This document shows positions 1 to 12,500 of a stretch of DNA of 60,202 bases, piece by piece. The DNA lies in assembly GCA_019633425.1 (NCBI GenBank), contig WSUB01000214.1:1-60202 (forward strand), written 5' to 3'. Numbering within the stretch: position 1 is the stretch's first letter; each line of letters begins with the position of its first letter. The notes below the pieces were generated by a model. It had not been told where the DNA came from and searched no databases. It saw only the letters and a list, made by a program, of their open reading frames with translations. The translations under genes and the position numbers were made by a program. Source of the DNA: Tulasnella sp. 424. Lineage: Eukaryota; Basidiomycota; Agaricomycetes; Cantharellales; Tulasnellaceae.

Positions 1-728
1 GTTAGGCGGCGTCGTTCCCGTTTCGGCGAGCCTTCTAATATTGCAAGAGCAGCTCGGAGATGTTGTCTTGCTGCGTCAAGTTCTTGCCAATCCACGGATC
101 CTGCTGCAGCCCGACAATGATTCTTAACCTGAGTTGCAAGATCATCTGGCAACGTGAGAGGGAATTCTTGGACAGGTTCAGGCGGCGGTGGCGGCGGTGG
201 TGGTGTTGGTGGTGGAGGTGAGGGAGAGGGTGAGGCTCGAGGCATGAAGGATATGGGACCAGTCGCGAGGGGTGATGACTGTCGGGCTAAAGGCCTAGGA
301 ACCGGCGAATCTTCGGCGTCGGAATCGTATGGGGAAGAAAATCGAGGACGAAGGGAAGGCGGACGTAAACGCTGGTGTGATGATTTCCCAAGCGATGCGA
401 CTGGGGAACGAGGTGGCGTTTGGTGACCGACGGATTCATCGGCGCTCATGGCCGCCTCCTCGTCACCTGGGAGGTCAAATGACACACCAGGGCGGTAGCG
501 TCTAACTCGTATTTCCTCTTTTGATACTGTGTCGTCGTCGGAATCGTCGTCGGAATCGTCGCTCCAGTCTTCGTCCTCACTCTCCAGCAAGGCGGCTTCA
601 ATTGCCAGCCACTCGTAAACGCCAACGAGAGGTCTTCTGACAGGAATATCAGGGAAAACTGGAGGTCTAACATCCGGCGCAGGTCGTTCTAACGAAGGTA
701 CAGGACTGGTAAGATAGCTACCTCGCAT
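1..728 (-). CDS. Partial hypothetical protein, acidic and proline-rich
   Basis: An open frame runs on the minus strand from about position 815 to the window edge; the first in-frame ATG is at 728. The product has an acidic serine/aspartate block (WSDDSDDDSDDD) about 60 residues in, then a proline run (PPPPTPPPPPPPPEP), then a more ordinary stretch (LPDDLATQVKNHCRAAAG, AARQHLRAALAILEG) that is still open at base 1. The frame crosses low-complexity DNA without a stop, which supports coding. The start is uncertain, since an upstream exon may exist in 780-1020. It lies downstream of a decayed transposase on the same strand and could be host-derived or part of the element. I recognise no domain. 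Confidence 0.5.
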   Translation of the reverse strand, partial: MRGSYLTSPVPSLERPAPDVRPPVFPDIPVRRPLVGVYEWLAIEAALLESEDEDWSDDSDDDSDDDTVSKEEIRVRRYRPGVSFDLPGDEEAAMSADESVGHQTPPRSPVASLGKSSHQRLRPPSLRPRFSSPYDSDAEDSPVPRPLARQSSPLATGPISFMPRASPSPSPPPPTPPPPPPPPEPVQEFPLTLPDDLATQVKNHCRAAAGSVDWQELDAARQHLRAALAILEGSPKRERRRL

Positions 729-1020
729 TGATTGAGCACGGAGATTACAGCTTGTTGCGCTGCGGCTGTGCCGTCGCTTGAGATTAGCGAGAGCTCGCTC
801 TGAGAGTCTGATGATTCGCTATCTTTGCTTTCTTTTCGCAGGATAGGTCGTAAGAACGCGGTGCATTCGGCAGTGGCCGGACGAGTTGTGGCACAAACAC
901 CGCCGATGTCTCTGGTGATTCTGAAGCAACTGACGGATTGAAGCTTTCATTCTCGCTAGAGATATGTTGTCCGTCGAGGCGGAATCCGGTATTGATATCT
1001 GCGTTGGAAAGCACGAATGT

Positions 1021-1834
1021 CAGTACATCTCGTATTGTGTAATATCGACTGCGGCCAATTCAACACCTCTCCAGAAAGCTCTGGGGACAGTGGTTCAGGT
1101 TCTTCCTGTCAATCCCGCATGAGAAACCTCAAGACCGCCGGACCAAGAAGTTGTGCTTACATATACTGGAGCGTCATTGGCAGCACCGAATAGCCAAGTG
1201 ATCGAGGGTTTCGTCGGTGTGCTGGCGGAGTTTACCTAGACCGTGCCAGAGGGCTAAGGCGTAGGAGAAGATAATTATGTGCTGACAGTACGGTTCGGGG
1301 AATGACCCTCAAAGCATGGGATGCAGTGCATGAAAGATTAGCCGCGCGGTCCTCCGGCGATTATCGCGAGCTGACTTACATGGAGAAAATCGTCATATGT
1401 TTGGGCGGCCCAGTTTTTCATATCCGACGGGTTCATGTAGGCGAAGCTCCGTATTGTTGATTGGCCAAAAATACTGATATGGCGAAACCTGATGGCATTC
1501 GGATATTAGCAAATCCCTGCGAATCTATACCACCACTAGGCGTGATGTACCGTTGACTGAACTCGTTGACTGAATCTTTGCCGAGGGTGTGTAACATCCG
1601 GATGAGGTGAATAAATACTGCTTTCCACACACCCAACTCAAACTCGTGCATGAGGTTGACCACGAGCATACGGGAAAAATTGAACTCAAAGCCAGCAAAG
1701 AGAGCTTTGGAAAAGGCATTCTGCACGATGTCCATGGTTTTGTATATAGGAGGAGAAGTGCAAGTCCACAATGAAAGACTAACCTTCCGTAGCGACAAGA
1801 GATTCTGGCTTCGGATAATATTCGTTGCGGTCAT
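1021..1834 (-). pseudogene. Decayed Plavaka-type transposase fragment
   Basis: The minus strand encodes a segment typical of Plavaka-type transposases from basidiomycetes: NLMHEFELGVWKAVFIHLIR, then in shifted frames FGQSTIRSFAYMNPSDMKNW and FEGHFPEPYCQHIIIFSYAL followed by ALWHGLGKLRQHTDETLDHL. These blocks occur in family order but in different frames, with a stop after the last one, so the copy cannot make a full enzyme. Family members are about 1000 residues, so this is a small central piece. No terminal repeats are visible nearby. The family name is recalled from the motif, not from a search. Confidence 0.7.
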
Positions 1835-2231
1835 TCGAGGCGAGCGGCGGACCTTTGAAGTCTTGCTAGATTGTCGGGGTAGTGAAGTGAGCCGCTGGTA
1901 AAGCTCGAACGTCTTGGGGCGTGACCGGGGGAGGGGGAGAGGGGGGTATTTGATTGGTCGAAAAACGGTCTAAATGGTGTGCTGACGTAAGCGGCCAAAC
2001 GGTCGGATTCGGTCCTAACCCCCGGCTATGACGGAGTAGCCAATACGTTACGGGAGAGTTGACGTCTGACTCCCCGAGAGACTAGCTAGTTCTTGGTCAA
2101 ACACATCAGCTAGACAACCATTCCCACGTCCTGTTGTGGCATGAGTGGAATACAAAGGACTTCATTTGGGCTTAAGCATACGAGGAACGTATTTAACAAT
2201 CACCCAGATAGGCAACTATTGATCGGAAATA
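1835..2231. other. Intergenic, no gene seen
   Basis: No conserved reading frame is recognised between the transposase relic and the 3' end of the first kinase gene. It holds a short G-rich tract near 1930. Confidence 0.5.
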
Positions 2232-4842
2232 TTATCGAGAAGGGAATCCAGAGCTTTTGAGATTGTCGATGTCTTTCTTCAACTAAGCAGGAAAGGTGAT
2301 GGTAGGGTCACAAGGTTCAGTGCTTATAAAGTTTTCCTGACGAAACCGCATGAAAACCATACCTTTTCAACTGCCTCCTCGATCGTGGGACGATCAGCAG
2401 GATGTGTCTGGCAGCACCAACGCATGTGTTGATACAAAGGGTCCTCAAGCTGCACGCCGTGAACGTCCGGGGGTGATACCTCACCCCTTTGATGGACAGC
2501 TGCCATGATGTCCATCTTGTTCACACCGTCGAAAGGGTCTTTAAATGTGTAGCACTTGTCAAGAGAGCCACGATTAGCGCGGGTAAACCGGGAGTGAGCA
2601 ATTGGGTCACCTTGAGTACCAGACAGCCATAGGCGTAAACGTCGCCTTCAAGAGATGGTCTCACGCCATCTATCCATAATTCGGGTGCCCGGTAGCCAGA
2701 AGAACCGACATTAGTTCCAGTGGTATACCCTGTTGGAAGCTCTTGGATGGCGCGTGAGAGCCCGAAGTCGCCTATCTTGACCGTAAGGTCCTCCGTGATG
2801 AGTACATTGCGCGGTTTGATATCACCGTGACCAATGGGAGGGTTTTTCGTGTGCAGATATGTTAGCCCAGTCCCAACTTGTGCGGCCTTTATGCGTTTCA
2901 GGAGCAAATCAACGACGAATTCCTGATTATTAGTCCGTTCACTCACGAGGTCTAATCTCTGTGATACTTCCATGTTCGGCTTACGTGTAAGGAATTCGTC
3001 AAGGTTCCCATTATCACACCAAGGCGATACGAGGCACGCCTCTCCTGGCTTCGAACGAAAACCACATAACCGGAGAATATTCTCATGTTTAAGATTGAGC
3101 CACACCCGCGATTCCCGTTTAAGTCTCTACAAATTGGGTAAACTAACTGTGGCAACTGTGGCACCCCACGTGATCACAACTCACAATTTTGAGCCGAGCT
3201 TCCTTCTCCATGGATGAGAGCGACCCAATGCGCAGGGTTTTGACAGCAACGCAGGTCTCTAATATGGTACCGTTGGGACCGGTAGTCCTCCATTGCTGTT
3301 TCGACACGTATCCGAACATTCCTTGGGCCACGCTTGCAGCAAGGTCGACCAGCTCGCCACCTAGTTCTGGAGCAAGCTTTCCCTCAAGATCTTGAAGCAA
3401 CTTGGAAAGCAAGAACTTGGTTCCGCTTGAAAGATCGAGTATACGTTTAGCCTGGAAGTGGGGAGCATTTTCAGCAAGCTTTTACGCGGCGTGTTGAATG
3501 ACCCGATTGAAGATCAGCGCGTTGTGAGTTGAGCCTACCTCGTCCACGACCTGTTTAAGATGCGGATTTTTCTCGTATGAATATAACTGTTCATCAGCGC
3601 CAATACAATCGTCGTGTTCAACGGGCTCGATGTGAGAGATGACGCTATGGCCTTGAGCGCTAAGAATATTTTCCAGCTATAGAGTTGTTTTAACAGTCAA
3701 ATGAACGTCCTCTCAATTTGGATTCGAAAAAACCCTACCTTCTGAGTTACGCTTAGCATTTCCGGTCGGTCAGCTGGTGATTCCGCCCACATTTCATCCA
3801 TAAGGTTCCACAAAGAGTGATCTGAACGGAGAGCAGGATGGTCTTGGGGATTAGGTTTCCCTTTCCTCCATGCCAAGGTCGGAGAACGGTGACCGCTGTG
3901 AGGATGCTTCCCTGACATCACCTAAGACGGAAAGAGATGAGCACAGAATCGCTGATCAGCATTCCTCGAGTGCATCCTACCACCAGAATAACTCCCGCAA
4001 ACGCATAAACATCTGCTGCAGGCGTAAGCTCTATGCTGTCGGAGAGCTCTGGGGCATAATAACCTCCATCCAAGAGCAGCATCTCAGTCCCTGACGTTGC
4101 TTGTGGAGGGCATATCTCTAAAGTCGCTATGGCATGACTGATACCGAAATCGAAAAGAATCGCACGCTCTTGTTTATTGATGAGGATCTCTGTGGGATGG
4201 ATCCTCCCATGGACAATTGGCGGAGATTGGCTGTGCAAATGAGCAATTGCCCGGGCGGCATCGTATAACTGGGCCACGAAATGCTATTCAGGCTAGCCGG
4301 AACGGTCTCTGGAATATAGGAGGACTCACCAAGGCGAGCTTCTTTGATTCAGCAAGGGCTGGCCCGCGCGCGATGACAAACTGAAGAATGTTGCCGCCAT
4401 CGACACGTGGAACCACAAGGCATGGTTTGTCCTCAAGTCGGTACCCGTAAGGCTTTAAGACGAACGAAGGGTCGAGGACATTCGCGGCACGTATTCGGTT
4501 CCGGAGAGTCTGCAACGTATCACAAGTCAGCCCTCCGGCATTTGAAATTAGAGTGAGTAAGTGCGAGAGACCTCTAGATTGCGTTTGCGCCAAGCCTCCC
4601 ATTCGGGGTCTCGAGAAGTCGTCGAACTGCTGGGAAAGTGTAGTTTTTTAATGAATACGGCAATGAACTTCCCCACTGTCGTATCGCGTTTCCACGACCC
4701 GCGCTCGACCTCTGCCTGGGGTGGGGCCACGTCTGTCGGAGCCTCGAAGGCAGGAGTCAGCTGCCCTGGGAGATCAGTGGATATCTAGCGTGCGTCAGAC
4801 CGTCTGACGACAAGAGTTACTACAAGAATCACAAACCTGCAT
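2232..4842 (-). CDS. TKP1: pseudokinase-kinase tandem protein
   Basis: This multi-exon gene encodes two kinase-like domains in one chain. The first exon is only ATG-CAG (MQ), followed by a phase-0 intron. Module B (about 4790-3740) keeps a beta-3 lysine (VFIKKL) but has VHGRIHPTEILI in place of HRDxKxxN, so the catalytic Asp, Lys and Asn are lost; LFDFG and YYAPE remain. Phase-0 introns join it to a linker (LENILSAQGHSVISHIEPVE) and then module A (about 3412-2240): CVAVKTLRI, HGDIKPRNVLI, IGDFGLSR and YRAPEL, all catalytic residues present, with HRD Arg replaced by Gly (non-RD). The C-lobe (HMRWCCQTHPADRP) ends in a short tail, DIDNLKSSGFPSR, with the stop at 2232. No membrane segment or signal peptide is seen. 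The family is TKL-like by motif; the substrate is unknown. Confidence 0.8.
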
Positions 4843-5066
4843 AGCTGATTGTGCGTAGAGGTGTGGAAGGGGTGTTGGTCGAGAGATGTGAACAGAAGGG
4901 AGGGGTATTTCAAGGATCGGTCCAGTCGAGAACGTGGTGGTCGGATTAGGAAGGCCTACACATTCGGGGCCGCCTTTGTCTTCTGACTCTCAAGCACTGC
5001 ACCGAACGAAAGCCGTCACAATGCCTTCATTGTGCTCTGATACAGTAAACACAAGCTATATACAAA

Positions 5067-8000
5067 CTAACATGCCAAGAACAGAGGGAGCAAATCACGT
5101 TGCAAATAGTTGGCTATCTGAAGCTCCTGAAGCCCCTGAAGCTGTGAGAGCGCGTCAGTGTCAACATCCTGCACTACAGGAGTGAAAGCTACTACGCACA
5201 CTTCTTACAACGTAGCCCATGGCCGGCCGCTCCGTTGGATTCGCCTGCCAGCACCGTTCTAACAAACTCCAAACTGGATTATCCTCCGTCAAAAGAGGGT
5301 ACGATTTCCTGGAAGGCATAGTTCCCTCGTTCACGGCGAGCAGCGTCTGCTGCAAGTTCAATTCGTAGAAGGGTGCGTCGCCACTCAAAATCTGGGAAAA
5401 CAATATAGTTCAAGCAACGCAACAGTGGGGTGAAATCTGTGAGGATTGCTCACTGCAAGACTAAAACTCCCAAAAGCATACACATCACTAGCTAGCGTAT
5501 TCGGCAAACCTCGGAAAAGCTCTTGAGCCTGGTAACCTTTCGCTCCAATACCAGTTTCGAGCATCTTTGGCGCGTCAACGACCAGGCGAGACAGACTAAA
5601 GTCGGCAAGTCCGACAGTTATGTTCTCGTCCAGAAGCACATTATTTGGCTTTACGTCGCCATGACAAATTGGAGGGCTACAATTATGGAGATACGCTAGG
5701 GCTTGGGCTGTCTGACCGAGCTAATAAGAAGAATGACATGGGCAACTAGCCGAATTTGTTATAAGGAACTTACAAAGTCGAGTCTTTGAATAAGGGCGAG
5801 TTCTGGATGGGCTTTCACATAATCGCCAAGGTAACCGTTTTCGTACACTTATACGCCAGGATAGGGCGAGCTTCAAGCTTGAATCCAAGGAAGGGAACGA
5901 TATGCGGGTGGCGAAGCTTGCTCCAGATGAATGCCTCGCACCGGACGCACTAGAAAAAAGTAAGGGACAGTTAGCGACTAGCGATAATTTACAAGAAAGA
6001 CGCACTGGAGCGAGTCGGTCTTCAACGAGCGTGTCAGCATGACCTGATTCATCCGGATGGAATGAGATATTACAAAGATAATTTGCGACGACGGTTTGCT
6101 TCTGGCCGTCAGGGGTACCCATTCACCACGGTACACGTTCCCAAACCCACCCGAACATGGGTGTTATTCCCGCCCCGTGCACGCCGTACGGCCACGATAT
6201 CTGCGACTGGAGGTCTTTCGGATATTTCGATATTTCAAGCTTTATAATGGATCTGCCAGAGTGAGTCAGAAGCATGTAGTTGGGAGTGGTCGTCGGGGTT
6301 TAGACTGTGATTATAGAGAAGGATCTTGAGCACGGCAATGCTACGAGGCAACTCAGGCACTGCAAAGAGTAAATTAGATATTGGGTAAGTACGTTGAATG
6401 TAACACAACCGTGGATGAACCTCGAGTATAAGGCATGCGTATGAGTAGGCATCTGTCGCTGGCGCGAGGGGTATTTCCTTGGTTACCTCAGGAACAATGT
6501 AAGAGGGACTGAATTCGTCGGCGCCAGAGCTTGTATGTTGATTCGGTTCGTCGAGATATTTCGCCTGACTAAAGTCAGCTAGGTACACCTGACCCGGAGC
6601 GTATACGAGAACATTGGTCGAATGAAGGTGTCCATGGATTACCGGCGGGCGATGCGCGTGGAGGGCAAGGATGGTTTCACCGACTTGAATGAGCTATTGT
6701 GACGTGTCAGCAGGATAGTGGGTTTTGATTTTCCGTAAACTGACCGATTCCAATTTTACAGTCATGTCAAGTGACGGATTCAGTCGGAGATATGAATTTA
6801 GATCCCCCTATTCACACCACGGTGAAACAACATATGGAGGAGGCGTCCGGGCGAAAGCAAGAACGGGGAGGATCCGACGATGCTTGATGTTATTCCACAT
6901 GCGGGCCCACCGCTCGTCTTCCTGTAGTAAGGAGCAGATTCAGAAATTTCCACTTAAAGGAGGTTGAAGAACAAACCCGATATGACCTCTCTTTCGCTTC
7001 CGCCGTTGCCAGCCCCTTCGCGTCGTCGACGCGCTGCTCAACTTTTTGACGGCAACATCGATTGAGGATTGATTTGGCCTGTGCCAACGAGCTTGAGTGA
7101 TATCTGAGAAGCGGCCTTGAGAGGACCAGGACACCGTTGTCAAGAGGCAGAGGGGTATCCTGCTGCTCATCTGAATCCCGGTAGATGAGTCAGTATCGAG
7201 AAAGTATGATAATGTGAAGCCATAGACGGATACCTCTTGAGAATCCTGATATAAGTTCTATGGACGCAAGTCAAAAGTTAACCCGAGTTCCAACAATTGC
7301 GTTGGGCACCAACCGTATCCTGCAGAATATCGAGGCACTGTTGGATTGACGGGCGATCGCTTGTGTTTCTGCTCCAGCACCACTTGAGAAGCGTTCGGAT
7401 ACTTGGGAGGTAGAATTAGTGAGTCAAGCGGTGCTGGAAGTTCTCCTCGCGTTACTCGAAGAATCACCGCCACTTCAGTCGTACACTCTGGAAAGGGTGT
7501 GCAGCCAGTCAAAATCTTCTGCAATTAGTTGCGCTCACATAGTCTTTGAGTCTAATAGACTTACGTCTATAACGAACAGCCAAATGCCCAAACGACGGAC
7601 TGGTAGGACCGACATGGAACCGTTTCGGTGAGGAGCTCAGGGCTTGTCCAGCGGATCGACGCTCTAAGACCTCCCGAAGTAGTAAATCCAGTCGGCCAAC
7701 CCGAATCCAGTCAGCATGGCGGTTCTGGATTCAGTGACTAAGATGTTGGTGCGACATAATCAGAACATGCTTCTACTGACGAGTCACATAAGAAATTCTT
7801 ACTGCTTTCAAGTCTCCGTGAAAAAATGGGAGGTGTCTGTTCGTGAAGGTATTTCACTGCTTCACCGACTTGGACAGACTAAGTCAAATTCAGCGGGCTG
7901 AGTCTTATGACAAGGACATCGTATTTCCATACCAAACGTAGACGATCAATAACTCAAGGATCGCGCTTGGAAAGGTACGCCAAAAGATCTCCGTTGGGCT

Positions 8001-8479
8001 GCCAAGGTGATACCAACCAGGCTTGGCTGCGTTCGTCGTCAATGTGGAACCCAGTAAGCGGTAGGAGACCTGGGTGTCGGAGCTGAACCCATATCTTGAG
8101 TTCTCGAAGCATTCTCTGAAGCGCAAATGAATGTAAGACACGCAATAATTCAACTGCAGAGCGAGACATTACTCGATAGATTTGATTCCGACGAGTGACG
8201 TCATGAGTGAATCGTAGCATCTCCACTGCTACCAGGGTGTCAGCGAAGCCGTGACGTGACAGTGTTGCACGGTAAACGTCGGAGAAGCCAGCGGCGGCTA
8301 CGGGAAAACGTTGGTCAAGGATTAAAGCGGAAGGAGGGATGACGAAGTCGGTCAACGATTGCAGGATGGCATCCTTTCAAGACGGTCAGTGTATATCCTG
8401 GAGCATGGGTCCACCTGCTTACAGCTTGAGGAGGGAGACTAGGAGCTTTTGATGAAGGTTTCATCGTATCCTCAGACAT
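5067..8479 (-). pseudogene. TKP2: decayed triple kinase-domain gene
   Basis: Three kinase-like modules lie head to tail. The first (start MSEDTMKPSSK at 8479) has AAAGFSDVYRATL, VAVEML (Lys to Glu), HGDLKA reached only by a frameshift in a T run near 7835, GFG for DFG, SPELL and VVWAFGCSL. The second (about 7170-6240) has GRFSDITQARW, VAVKKL, HGHLHSTNVLV and ADFSQA; it carries a TAG at 6808-6810 inside WCE*GDL and a TGA at 6235-6237. The third is an A-like module (about 6180-5067): GGFGNVYRGEW, CHGDVKPNNVLL, ADFSLSR and QAQEL, with frameshifts near 6125 and 5850. So many lesions make a functional product unlikely. Separate genes instead of one are possible, but the order and spacing match the intact tandem genes. 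Confidence 0.7.
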
Positions 8480-9572
8480 CTTGGATAATTTGATGGATGT
8501 ACTCGGCAGCGGTGAGCCAGGAAAGCAGGGTGAATCGAGGAGGGTGGTTTTGGTAGTCCGGTTTAAGACAACTCTCACGGGGTCCCTTGAGCTTTCAGCT
8601 TGGACAAACCCAGCTTCCCCGGACCCAATGGGAAGGCGTGTTTGTCCCCCAATCAGATCCCGAACAGAGACTTGTTACCGCCGATCGAACACTTGGCCAA
8701 AACCGTCATAATGGGGGGTGAGAGACAAAGAAGAAATACACCCACCTCGTGTATACCCCTTTGTCCGGGAAGAAAGTGTACGTGGGGCCATTTACCCTCC
8801 ATCCTTCCCCCCCCCCCCCCCTCACCTCGCAGAGGACCTGCCTCGGCCGTCCCGCTCGGCCGAGTCCGGTTCTTATACATGATTCTTTCAACTCATGCGC
8901 CACACTGTGGCACAGGTGGCGATCACTAAATCCTGCGGTAATGTGTTTTGAGGGAATTCCGAACATCCTGCCGCTTCAGTCAAAATGCGGGAGTTTGTTC
9001 GCTCATTCCTCTCGAGTGCAAAGCCCTCATGATCATGCCCCGGAAGGGCTCGCAGATCCGCCAGTGACTAGAATGCGACTTGCAAGAACCCCGGAGGTGT
9101 CCGGATCTTATGGAAGACTTTCGGGACAGCTCCACTCCGGAGGCGTTGCTCCACGCCTTCTCTGGCGAGCAGAGCTCGGAGAGGCGGAGTTTCGAAAAGA
9201 GCTTTGTAAAACTGAAGTTTGACGAAGATAGAAGCTGAGTAGACATACATTAGTGTTTGACTCATTTGGGTCGATTGCGACGAATGGAAGTTTGCAAGTT
9301 TGACCGATGCCATGGCGTCTATGCGGCCTGTCCGTCGATTTAGAGACCCGAGGGATCAGATGGAGACTGGATGCGACGAGGAGCAAGGACGACTCAAACT
9401 GATGGGGAAAGGCCATATTACTTGAATACGAAATCAGGTGATAAGTATACAGTTTAATGGTGCTATCGACTAGAATTGAAAGTCCAGACTCCGGACACAC
9501 TCTCCGCCCAGTTTGGATGGTCTACGCCACATTTATTTCGGTCCTCAGCTACTAAATAATATAATAGAAGAA
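8480..9572. other. Intergenic, with 15-base C run
   Basis: Several open frames exist on both strands but none shows a recognisable domain. A homopolymer of 15 C lies at 8807-8821, a likely site of length variation or sequencing error. Confidence 0.5.
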
Positions 9573-12500
9573 TCATGACTGGTTGCCTCCGGGGGTGTCT
9601 GGTTGAGGCAAGGAAGGAACGGAGGGAACGGGCGTCTTGGCTTCGGCATCCCCGGGGTCCTTCTCCCCTTCAAGCTACGGAAACAGCGGACGCGTCAACA
9701 CTAGGGCAGCTCGCACTATACTAATAGCTGAGAGTTAACTAACCATCTGAAGAACGATATCTATAGTCGGTCGTTCTGTCGCCTCTCCGCGCCAGCACTC
9801 CCTGAGTAGACCCCACAATGGATCATCCGCGGGCAAGCCAGGATGTTCCTTTGGGACCGGGAGCTGGTCCATGCATGTCGCAACGATCCTCGCAGCGTCA
9901 TTCTTCCTGTTCCAGAGGGGATTTCTCCCACTCATAGCCTGGTAGACGAGGGCAGCGACGAAGCATCAGTCAATCGAACGTTTGCAGAGTAGGAATGAGG
10001 CGTACGGCAAGAATCAAGCCTCCAAACGCGTACACATCTACAGCGGGTGTCGCAGTATTCCCCTCAAGCAGTTCCTTAGCTTGATATCCTGCCGTTCCTC
10101 CGAACCTGTTGCCAGTAGTCGTCAAGCCACTTGGTTTCCCAAGATCCAAAATGATCCTTGACAACCCAAAATCGCAGAGGGCAGCTTCACGGTTGTCCTG
10201 TATGACAACATTTGCGGGCTTGATATCCCCGTGAACGATAAGTGGGGTCCGGGAATGCAGGTGCTCGAGACCACGCGCCGCGCCGCACAGCTATCCGCGA
10301 GAAACCAAGGCAGATGCTCAGCTTAGTTGAATATGGGAGAGAAAGATGCAGTGCGTACCAGTTCAATTTTTTGTGCCCTGGTTAGCTCTGGATTATTGGT
10401 AATGTAGCTCGTGAGGTTACCGTGCTGGCACCATGGTGACACAAGCTTAAGCCCGGAGATTCCTTCAACTACCACATATCCAATGAACTGAAGAATGTTT
10501 GTATGCTTGACCGCTTTCCAGATATCCGCTTCTCGACTGATTCTCTGGGACGTGACGGATGAGCAACAAACAAAGACTCGTGTGTGCTTTAGCGGCGCGT
10601 ACCATCTGGAATCTTTTCTCGGCCGCCCCATCCGTACACCTAATGTCTTTGATAGCAACAACCGTCTTTTTTCCGTCTGTGTTCTCCCATTCTCCAACGT
10701 AGACATCGGCGAACTGCCCACCATCTTTTTTCACGGTGATCGTGAGAGTACCGGGAAGTGGTGGGGGCAGCAAAAGGACCTGTCCCTCCCCAGAAGTCCC
10801 CGGATCAGATTGACCGGCGCTCAGTGTCGCGCTGTCGTCCATGTTGAATGCTGGCAGATTGCTCGTGTTTGACGTAGGTCCAACCGCGAAATCGAATGTT
10901 GATAAGGGATCTGCTGTATCGACGACCTGTTGGACAGGGCGTGTTAGCATCGGTTACAGAAATCAAGGAGTCACAGGACCTGAGTAAGTTTCACCCCCTG
11001 ACCGGGTTCCTGTTCAGAGATCTCCATGTTCTGCGATGTTGTATCCCCTGTTGTTGATAAGAGATATGCTATACTAGGCGGAACTAGCGAATCAACCCCG
11101 CGGTTGGGTGGGACCGGCTGGATCGTGGTTAGGGAATCGGTGAACTCTTCCAGTGGCGGCTGTTGCAGAACCATGGTATGGATATCCTTTTCCAGCTGCG
11201 TCAAATTCGATAGGGGTGCAAACATTGAGCACAATGCTGATATCGAAGAGACGCAGTTCGAACAGAACTGACTTGCCGTACAGCATTATCAATGGAGGGA
11301 CGACTGGCGGGAGGGTTTTGGCAACACCAACACATGAACTGATAGAGGGAGTGGGACTCCGGAACTCGGTGAGATTTTGCGGTTGGAAGACTTCGAAAGA
11401 CAATTTCAGTCGCCAGCAATCCCCGGGGAACGTTCTGGAAGGGGTCAACACGACTATGGCACTGCAGTCCCAATTTGCGATCAACAAAGAGCCCAAATGG
11501 GACTGTTTAGAAATCTTACCTTAAGCGCGAGTGCGCCGTATGCATAGACGTCTGTCATTAAGGAGGGTACATCACCGAGCCAAATTTCGGGTGCCGCGTA
11601 TCCGTCCAGGCCTGGCGCGAGGACGGGTGGGGTTTCAACTTCGGAAATAATTCGAGACAATCCAAAGTCTCCTATCAAGGCTTTGAACTCCGTGTTGATC
11701 AACACGTTCCGAGGCTTAAGATCGCCGTGGCAGATTGGGGGTGTCAGTGCGTGAAGATATTGCAATCCCTTACCAACTTGGAGGGCCTATTCCGGAGTTG
11801 CTAGTCAGCTGTGTTATCTCAGTAAGATGCAACGCTCTGACAAAGTCCATTCGCTTCGTGAAATCCATGTCGGGATGCTCAGCGAGGACGCTGTGGAGAT
11901 CTCCGTTCTGACACCAAGGGGAAATAAGGCAAGTCTCTGGCTCGAACCGAAAACCGAAAAGGGGAAGAATGTGTTCGTGTTGGAGTTTCATCCAGAGCTT
12001 GCACTCTTGGGTGAATCTCTGTTTGTTTTTCCCGTTTCTAATCAAATCGCATTTGAGTCGGAATACGGATAAACTCACCTGCTTCATGCGATGACGCTGT
12101 TGATCGCTGATGCGCATCACCTTAACCGCGACGAGAATGGTTAAGATATTGCCGTTCGAAAGGGGCTTGTGCCACTTCGATTGGGATACAGTTGAGGTCC
12201 CGCCCCTTCCCACATCGTGGCGAATCATTTCTAAGTTTCCCTCCAGCTCAGGAGGAAGGTCAGACCCCGGGCCTTCTTGTTTCAGAGGTGCGATGTTCGG
12301 CATCTCGGGTGCAGGTGCCTGGGATAGGATAGGCGTCGTGTTATCCAAGAAGGTACAATAGCGCGTGACCACCAGTGTATGATACCTGTGATGGTTGAAG
12401 CGGCCTAATCGTCCAAGGGTCGCTCGATGGAACGGGTTCTATAGCAAAGGAGGCTTCGGGGTGTTGACTCTTCAAGGATTCCTCCAGCTATGGCGTGTCG

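Noticed and set aside
154..426. Plus-strand glycine-rich ORF
   Set aside because: It is the antisense of the proline-rich stretch in the minus-strand partial CDS.
8749..9222. Plus-strand ORF of 157 codons
   Set aside because: It starts in low-complexity DNA next to a C run, has no recognisable domain and no conserved copy.
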